Source: Deltaproteobacteria bacterium
GTDB lineage: Bacteria; Myxococcota; Myxococcia; Myxococcales; Myxococcaceae
Reading direction: 5' to 3'
Length of the DNA stretch: 11,106 nt
Assembly: GCA_016875515.1 (NCBI GenBank)
Contig: VGRA01000045.1
Coordinates: 1-11,106 of the forward strand
Shown here: piece by piece, positions 6,593 to 11,106 of the stretch
How the letters are laid out: each line of letters begins with the position of its first letter
How positions within the stretch are numbered: the stretch's first letter is position 1
Position numbers and translations under genes: made by a program
Notes under the pieces: generated by a model
What the model saw: only the letters and a program-made list of their open reading frames with translations
Databases searched by the model: none
What the model was told of the DNA's origin: nothing

Positions 6593-6604
6593 AGCGGAGT
6601 CCCC

Positions 6605-7660
6605 GTGATCCAGAAAGCCCCCTTGCTGCTCGCCCTGCTCCTGCCGCTCGCCGCCTCAGCCGAGGGGCCGCTGCCCGCCGCGCCGCGCGTGAAGGTCGTG
6701 CGCGTCTCGGAGGTGCAGGCCGCGCAGCAGGAAACCACCACCGGCTCGCTCTTCCCCTCGCGCATGCTGCCGCAGGGCTTCGAGGTGGGCGGCAAGCTCG
6801 TGGTGTCCAAGGTCGGCCGCGGAGAAACCGTCAAGGCGGGGCAGTTGCTCGGCGTGCTGGACATGGAGATCGTCAACGCGCAGGTGGCCCAGGCCTCCGC
6901 GGGGCTCGCCGCCGCCGAGGCGGGCGCGGCGCTGGCGGTGGACGTGGCTGGGCGCAACGAGAAACTGAAGGCCGAGGGGACCGTGAGCGACGTGCAGGCT
7001 CGCCAGGTGGACGCCCAGGCCCGCGCCGCGGAGGCGCAGGTGAAGGTGGCCCGCGCCGCGCTCAGCCAGGCGCAGGCCGCCCGCCGCCGGCACCAGCTCT
7101 TCGCCCAGTTCGGCGGGACGCTCGTGGAGGCCCCGGACCAGGTGGGCGGCATGGTGGGCCCTGGCACGCCCGTCTACGTCCTGCAGCAACTGGACCTCCT
7201 GCTGCTCAAGACGACCATCCCCGAGTCCATGCTGGGCGCCGTCCGTGCCGGCACGAAGGTCCGGGTGGAGAGCGTGGGCGGCGGCTCGGTCACCGACGCG
7301 GCCACGGTGAAGGTGGTCATCCCGTCCGCGGACCCCCAGTCCCGCCGCATCCCGGTGGAGATCACCGTCCCCAACAAGGACGCCCGCTTCGTGGCCAACA
7401 CGCTCGCGCGCGTCACCTTCCCCCTGGGCGCGGCGCAGCAGGCCTTCCTGGTCCCCGCCACCGCGCTGGGGAGCGCCGGCGGCGAGTTCGTCCTCGCGGT
7501 GAACGGTGATCAGGTCCGCCGCGTGCGGGTGACCGTCACGCAGCGCGGGGCCAAGGAGTGCACCGTGCTGGCCGCCGAGCCGCTCCGCGAGATCGTGGAC
7601 TACCCCACGCCCGGCTTGTCGGACGGGATGAAGATTGCCCGGCGGGAAGGCCAGCCGTGA
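6605..7660 (+). CDS. RND efflux periplasmic adaptor (membrane-fusion protein)
   Basis: Periplasmic adaptor bridging the RND pump to the outer-membrane factor. The protein is 351 residues. A signal peptide MIQKAPLLLALLLPLAASA is probably cut after Ala19 by signal peptidase I; there is no lipobox, so it is not a lipoprotein like AcrA. The first lipoyl half-motif GFEVGGKLVVSKVGRGETVKAG (58-79) is followed by a short Ala/Gln-rich coiled-coil hairpin (about 88-165). The second lipoyl half is GGTLVEAPDQVGGMVGPGTPV (170-190). A beta-barrel (about 196-275) and membrane-proximal domain (about 276-348) follow, with FLVPATAL at 281-288. The GTG start at 6605 has GGAG 5 nt upstream. The ATG at 6570 is out of frame and not used. 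The stop overlaps the pump's start (GTGA), as is typical of an MFP-RND-OMF operon. Substrate unknown. Confidence 0.93.
   Translation: MIQKAPLLLALLLPLAASAEGPLPAAPRVKVVRVSEVQAAQQETTTGSLFPSRMLPQGFEVGGKLVVSKVGRGETVKAGQLLGVLDMEIVNAQVAQASAGLAAAEAGAALAVDVAGRNEKLKAEGTVSDVQARQVDAQARAAEAQVKVARAALSQAQAARRRHQLFAQFGGTLVEAPDQVGGMVGPGTPVYVLQQLDLLLLKTTIPESMLGAVRAGTKVRVESVGGGSVTDAATVKVVIPSADPQSRRIPVEITVPNKDARFVANTLARVTFPLGAAQQAFLVPATALGSAGGEFVLAVNGDQVRRVRVTVTQRGAKECTVLAAEPLREIVDYPTPGLSDGMKIARREGQP
7644..7650 (+). promoter_or_regulatory. Ribosome binding site fixing the pump start
   Basis: GGGAAGG lies 6 nt before the GTG at 7657, inside the end of the adaptor gene. The pump's frame is open upstream to 7558. 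This site, together with the N-terminus SDVSIRRPVF typical of RND pumps, decides for the GTG at 7657. Confidence 0.75.
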
Positions 7661-10600
7661 CGCTCTCCGACGTCTCCATCCGCCGTCCCGTCTTCACCAC
7701 CATGATGAGCCTGTGCCTCATGGTGCTGGGGGCGCTCGGCCTCTCCCGCCTGGGCACGGACCTGTTCCCGGACGTCTCGTTCCCCTTCGTGATGGTCACC
7801 ACCGTCTACCGCGGCGCCGGCCCGGCCGAGGTGGAGCAGCAGGTGGTCAAGCCCATCGAGGACGCGGTGGCCGGCATCAGCGGCGTGGAGAACATCCAGT
7901 CCTTCTCCCGCGAGAGCGTGGGGCTGGTGTTCGTCCAGTTCCGCCTCTCCATGAGCCTGGACCGCGCGGTGCAGGAGGTCCGCGACAAGGTCTCCGGCAT
8001 CCAGCAGGTGCTCCCCCGGGACGCGGACCTCCCGCGCGTGACCCGGATCGACTTCGGCGCCGCCCCTGTCATCACCTATGCCGTCTCCGGGGACCTGCCC
8101 TCCTCGGCGCTCAAGCAGCTCATCAAGGACAAGCTGGAACCCCCCCTGGCGCAGTTTGAGGGCGTGGCGCAGGTCCGCGTGGTGGGCGGTGATGCCCGCG
8201 AGGTGAAGGTGGACCTCCACCTGGACAAGGCCAAGTCCGCCGGCATTGCCCCCGGGCAGGTGGTGGAGCGGCTGGCCATGGAGAACATGGACGTCCCCGC
8301 GGGGCGCCTGGACCTGGGGCCCCGCGAGCTCAACGTCCGCTCGCTCGGCCAGTTCAAGTCCGTGGAGGAGATCCGCAAGCTCCCCGTCCAGCGCAACCAG
8401 GCTGGATCCCAGGTACGGTTGGAGGAGATCGCCACCATCTCGGACGGCAGCGCCGACAAGCGCACCATTGCCCGCCTCAACGGCAGCGAGTCGCTGGTGC
8501 TGGAGATCATCAAGCAGCCCGGCTCCAACACCGTGGAGGTGGCCCGTGCCGTCAAGGAGTTGATGGCCAAGCAGGGGCCCGCGCTGGGCAACGGCTTCAA
8601 GGCCTCGGTCCTGATCGACCAGTCCGTGGACGTCCAGGAGAACGCCCACGAGGTGTGGGTGGCGCTCATCTTCGGCGGACTCATGGCCGTGGTGATCATC
8701 CTTATCTTCCTGCTGGACCTCCGCGGCACCCTCATCTCCTCGCTTGCGCTTCCCACCTCCGTCGTCGGCACGTTCTTCGTCATGTACGTGCTGGGCTACA
8801 CGCTCAACCAGATGACGCTGCTGGCGCTCTCGCTCGCCATTGGCCTGCTGATCGACGACGCGGTGGTGGTCCGCGAAGCCATCACCCACCGGCTGGAGAA
8901 GGGGGAACACCCACGCTCTGCTGCCGCCAACGGCACCCGGGACGTGTACCTCGCAGTGCTCGCCACCACGCTGTCGCTGGTGGCCGTGTTCGTCCCGGTG
9001 GCGTTCATGCCGGGGCTGGTGGGACAGTTCTTCAAGCAGTTCGGCCTCACCATCTCCGCCGCGGTGCTGCTGTCCCTCTTCGTCTCATTCACCCTCGATC
9101 CCATGCTGTCCGCGCGCTTCTCCAAGGCGCGCAAGCACGACCACGACGGCACCCGCAACGAGAACGCCGTGGCGCGGGTCCTCCGGCAGGGCTTCGAGGC
9201 CATGGAGCGCGGCTACGCGCGGATGCTGGCGTGGACCCTGGCCCACAAGTGGGCCACCGGCCTGCTCACCGTGCTGTCCATTGCCGCCTCGCTCTACGCC
9301 GCACGGGGCCTGGGCAATGACTTCATGACCCCCATGGACCGCTCGCAGATCATCGTGGAGTTGACGCTGCCCGAGGACGCCAGCATTGCCGAGTCCACCG
9401 CCCGCGCCGTGGAGGCGGAGCAACTGCTCCGCACATTCCCGGACGTGGTGGGTATCTACACGCTCGTGGGCGCGGGGCCGGACGGCCTCAACGGCAAGCC
9501 CAACAAGGCGCGCATGCGCGTGCTGCTCAAGGCCCGGAAGGAACGTTCGCTCAGCCTCGCCGGAGTGAAGGACGCCTTCCGCGTCCGCTTGGGGGAGGCA
9601 CTTCCCGCCACCCAGGTGGCGCTCATCGATCCCCCGGACATCGAGGGGGTGGGGGACTTCTTCCCCGTCATGGTCTACGTGATGGGGCCAGACCTGGAGA
9701 CGCTCACCCGCGAGGCCGAGCGCATTGGCCAGGTGCTCCGCGACATCCCGGGCACCCGGGACATCCGCGTGGTCAGCAACCCGCCGCGGCCGGAGGTGTC
9801 CATTGCCGTGGACCGGGCGCGCGCGCAGGACTCCGGCATCTCCGCCGCCGGGCTGGGGATGCAGCTGCGGCTGGCGCTCAACGGGCAGGTGGCCGGCAAG
9901 CTGCGTGAAGGGATGGAGGAAACGGACATCGTCGTTCGGCTCGCCGAGTCCGATCGCGGCACGCCGGAGGCCCTCCGCCAAATGGAGATCTTCACCCCCA
10001 CCGGGCTGCGAGCCGTGCAGGACGTGGCAAGCGTGGAGATGAAGGACGGCCCCTCCGTCATCGAGCACTTCAACCGGCAGCGGCGCGTGACGGTCATCGC
10101 CAGCATCGACGACCGCACCGCCTCCCTCGGCGTCGTCGCCCCCAGGCTTAAGCAGGCCCTGCAGGAGGCGCCGCCCCCGCCTGGCTACGGCGTCTTCTAC
10201 GACGGCCAGATGAAGATGCTGGACGAGCAGAACTCCGCCTTCGCCTGGGTGTTCATCCTCGCGCTGGTGTTCATGTACATGGTGCTCGCCTCGCAGTTCG
10301 AGAGCTTCAAGCACCCGTTCACCATTCTCATGTCCGTGCCGCTCGCGCTCATCGGCGCGCTGCTCGGGCTGGTGGTCACCGGCTTCAGCCTGACGCTCGG
10401 CGCCATGATCGGCGTCATCCTGCTGATGGGGCTCGTCACCAAGAACGCCATCCTGCTCGTGGACCAGGCGCTGCAGAACCTGCGCGCAGGGGACTCGCTG
10501 GACTTGGCGCTGGTTCGCGCCGGCCCCCGCCGCCTCCGCCCCATCCTGATGACCTCCGTCGCCATGGCCATTGGCATGGTGCCCACCGCGGTGGGACGCG

Positions 10601-10803
10601 GGCAGGGGTTCGAGTTCCGCGCCCCCATGGCCATCTCCGTGATCGGCGGCGTCATCACCTCAACGTTCCTCACCCTGTTCGTGGTGCCGCTCGTCTTCGC
10701 CGTCTTCGAGAAGCTCACCCCGCCGTCCCTCCGCATCCGCAAGTCGGAGGACGGCCCGGGCGAGCAGCCCCGCAGCGGCACTTCCCACGAGGAGGCGGCA
10801 TGA
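7657..10803 (+). CDS. RND efflux pump, inner-membrane subunit (HAE-1 type)
   Basis: Proton-driven RND transporter expelling drugs or other hydrophobic or amphiphilic compounds from membrane and periplasm. The protein is 1048 residues, the usual RND length. Twelve membrane helices are visible: TM1 about 11-30, TM2-6 between 333 and 485, TM7 about 531-550, TM8-12 between 861 and 1014. Two large periplasmic loops (about 31-330 and 551-860) form the porter and docking domains. The proton relay is intact: Asp400 and Asp401 in GLLIDDAVVV (TM4), Lys929 in GLVTKNAILLVDQ (TM10), Thr966 in LMTSVAMAIGM (TM11). They match AcrB Asp407, Asp408, Lys940 and Thr978. FPDVSFP (37-43) and MVLASQFESF (after TM8) are also typical. 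The GTG start overlaps the adaptor stop. A hydrophilic His/Asp/Arg-rich cytoplasmic stretch (490-503) precedes TM7. It forms the middle of the adaptor-pump-channel operon. Heavy-metal (HME) type is less likely. Substrate not deducible. Confidence 0.96.
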   Translation: MTLSDVSIRRPVFTTMMSLCLMVLGALGLSRLGTDLFPDVSFPFVMVTTVYRGAGPAEVEQQVVKPIEDAVAGISGVENIQSFSRESVGLVFVQFRLSMSLDRAVQEVRDKVSGIQQVLPRDADLPRVTRIDFGAAPVITYAVSGDLPSSALKQLIKDKLEPPLAQFEGVAQVRVVGGDAREVKVDLHLDKAKSAGIAPGQVVERLAMENMDVPAGRLDLGPRELNVRSLGQFKSVEEIRKLPVQRNQAGSQVRLEEIATISDGSADKRTIARLNGSESLVLEIIKQPGSNTVEVARAVKELMAKQGPALGNGFKASVLIDQSVDVQENAHEVWVALIFGGLMAVVIILIFLLDLRGTLISSLALPTSVVGTFFVMYVLGYTLNQMTLLALSLAIGLLIDDAVVVREAITHRLEKGEHPRSAAANGTRDVYLAVLATTLSLVAVFVPVAFMPGLVGQFFKQFGLTISAAVLLSLFVSFTLDPMLSARFSKARKHDHDGTRNENAVARVLRQGFEAMERGYARMLAWTLAHKWATGLLTVLSIAASLYAARGLGNDFMTPMDRSQIIVELTLPEDASIAESTARAVEAEQLLRTFPDVVGIYTLVGAGPDGLNGKPNKARMRVLLKARKERSLSLAGVKDAFRVRLGEALPATQVALIDPPDIEGVGDFFPVMVYVMGPDLETLTREAERIGQVLRDIPGTRDIRVVSNPPRPEVSIAVDRARAQDSGISAAGLGMQLRLALNGQVAGKLREGMEETDIVVRLAESDRGTPEALRQMEIFTPTGLRAVQDVASVEMKDGPSVIEHFNRQRRVTVIASIDDRTASLGVVAPRLKQALQEAPPPPGYGVFYDGQMKMLDEQNSAFAWVFILALVFMYMVLASQFESFKHPFTILMSVPLALIGALLGLVVTGFSLTLGAMIGVILLMGLVTKNAILLVDQALQNLRAGDSLDLALVRAGPRRLRPILMTSVAMAIGMVPTAVGRGQGFEFRAPMAISVIGGVITSTFLTLFVVPLVFAVFEKLTPPSLRIRKSEDGPGEQPRSGTSHEEAA
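10789..10795 (+). promoter_or_regulatory. Ribosome binding site of the outer-membrane factor gene
   Basis: GAGGAGG lies within the last codons of the pump gene. It is 4 nt before an ATG at 10800 and 7 nt before the adjacent in-frame ATG at 10803. The spacing slightly favours 10803. Either choice overlaps the pump's stop codon and implies coupled translation. Confidence 0.7.
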
Positions 10804-11106
10804 TGTTCCCATCCCGCAGGTCGCTCGCCGCGCTCGCCGCCACGCCTCTGATGTGGGGCGGGAGCGCCCTCGCCCAGGCCCCGGCGCGGCGTGCCGTGTC
10901 GTTCCAGGAGTCCCTCCAGCTGGCCGCCAGGCACAGCCCGGATCTCAAGGCCGTCCGCGCCCAGGCCGAACAGGTGGATGCCAAGGCCGGCCTCGTCTAC
11001 GCCGCCGTGCTGCCCGAGGTGAACCTCACCGGCAGCTACGTCTACACCACGGCCGAGGCGAAGTTCGACGTGGGGCAGATGATCTCCGGGATCCTGCCCG
11101 CCGTGG
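10800..11106 (+). CDS. TolC-like outer-membrane efflux channel (5' part only)
   Basis: First 102 codons of an outer-membrane factor; the frame is open at the right edge, and the family is normally about 420-480 residues. The N-terminus MMFPSRRSLAALAATPLMWGGSALAQA is a signal peptide with likely cleavage after SALA (Ala25). It is followed by SFQESLQLAARHSPDLKAVRAQ (about 34-55) and AAVLPEVNLTGSYVY (68-82). These match the OEP/TolC start, with an L-x-x-A-L-x-x-N-P-like helix and the LP-x-v-x-x-x-a-x-Y strand. The usual Asn of the NP pair is Ser in HSPDL. The start at 10800 or 10803 overlaps the pump stop (ATGATG across TGA) with a strong GAGGAGG site. It completes a tripartite pump with the two upstream genes. 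The C-terminal half cannot be assessed. Confidence 0.9.
   Translation, partial: MMFPSRRSLAALAATPLMWGGSALAQAPARRAVSFQESLQLAARHSPDLKAVRAQAEQVDAKAGLVYAAVLPEVNLTGSYVYTTAEAKFDVGQMISGILPAV

Noticed and set aside
7600..8910. Minus-strand frames of 436 and 409 codons opposite the RND pump (7600-8910 and 9085-10314)
   Set aside because: Both are shadows of an unmistakable RND transporter. Their translations are His/Leu/Gly-rich with no domain.
1..11106. Search for tRNA/rRNA genes, CRISPR arrays, insertion sequences or prophage/att signatures
   Set aside because: Coding sequence fills almost all of the window. No clustered repeats, terminal inverted repeats, transposase-like products or cloverleaf-like segments were seen in the short gaps.

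Overview
The window is about 70% GC, has frequent GTG starts and tightly packed genes, and encodes lipoprotein and RND families typical of large-genome, high-GC Gram-negative soil bacteria. The best guess is a myxobacterium (Myxococcota, Myxococcus/Corallococcus-like). This is inferred from composition and protein style; there is no rRNA or other phylogenetic marker in the window.

Left third, minus strand (about 2807 down to 1): three co-directional, nearly overlapping genes. They are a CorA-family divalent-cation channel, an alpha/beta hydrolase with an intact Ser-Asp-His set, and mannose-6-phosphate isomerase (manA), whose C-terminus runs off the left edge. Junctions are a TGATG overlap and a 3-nt gap, so they look like one translationally coupled operon.

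A compact divergent region of about 80 bp (2808-2887) separates this operon from the plus-strand genes. It holds a GGTATC direct repeat spaced 20 bp.

Middle, plus strand (2888-6537): a 394-aa predicted all-helical protein of unknown function; a RlmI-type 23S rRNA cytosine-C5 methyltransferase (PUA plus Rossmann methyltransferase); a small cysteine-containing outer-membrane-type lipoprotein; and a COG2945-like alpha/beta hydrolase that appears to lack both its nucleophile Ser and its catalytic His. These genes are closely spaced but have weak or no visible Shine-Dalgarno sequences.

Right third, plus strand (6605-11106): a tripartite efflux operon in the order membrane-fusion protein, RND (HAE-1-type) inner-membrane pump, TolC-like outer-membrane factor (cut by the right edge). 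Its start sites overlap or nearly overlap and all have strong Shine-Dalgarno sequences. The pump keeps the proton-relay residues (Asp400, Asp401, Lys929, Thr966), so it is predicted to be functional. The substrate cannot be read from the sequence and no regulator gene is in the window.

I see no RNA genes, CRISPR arrays, insertion sequences or att sites. No non-coding stretch exceeds 300 bases; the longest is the divergent region of about 80 bp. I do not see a clearly new multi-gene system. The best second looks are the catalytically degenerate hydrolase next to the lipoprotein, the uncharacterised helical protein, and the GQN-variant CorA.
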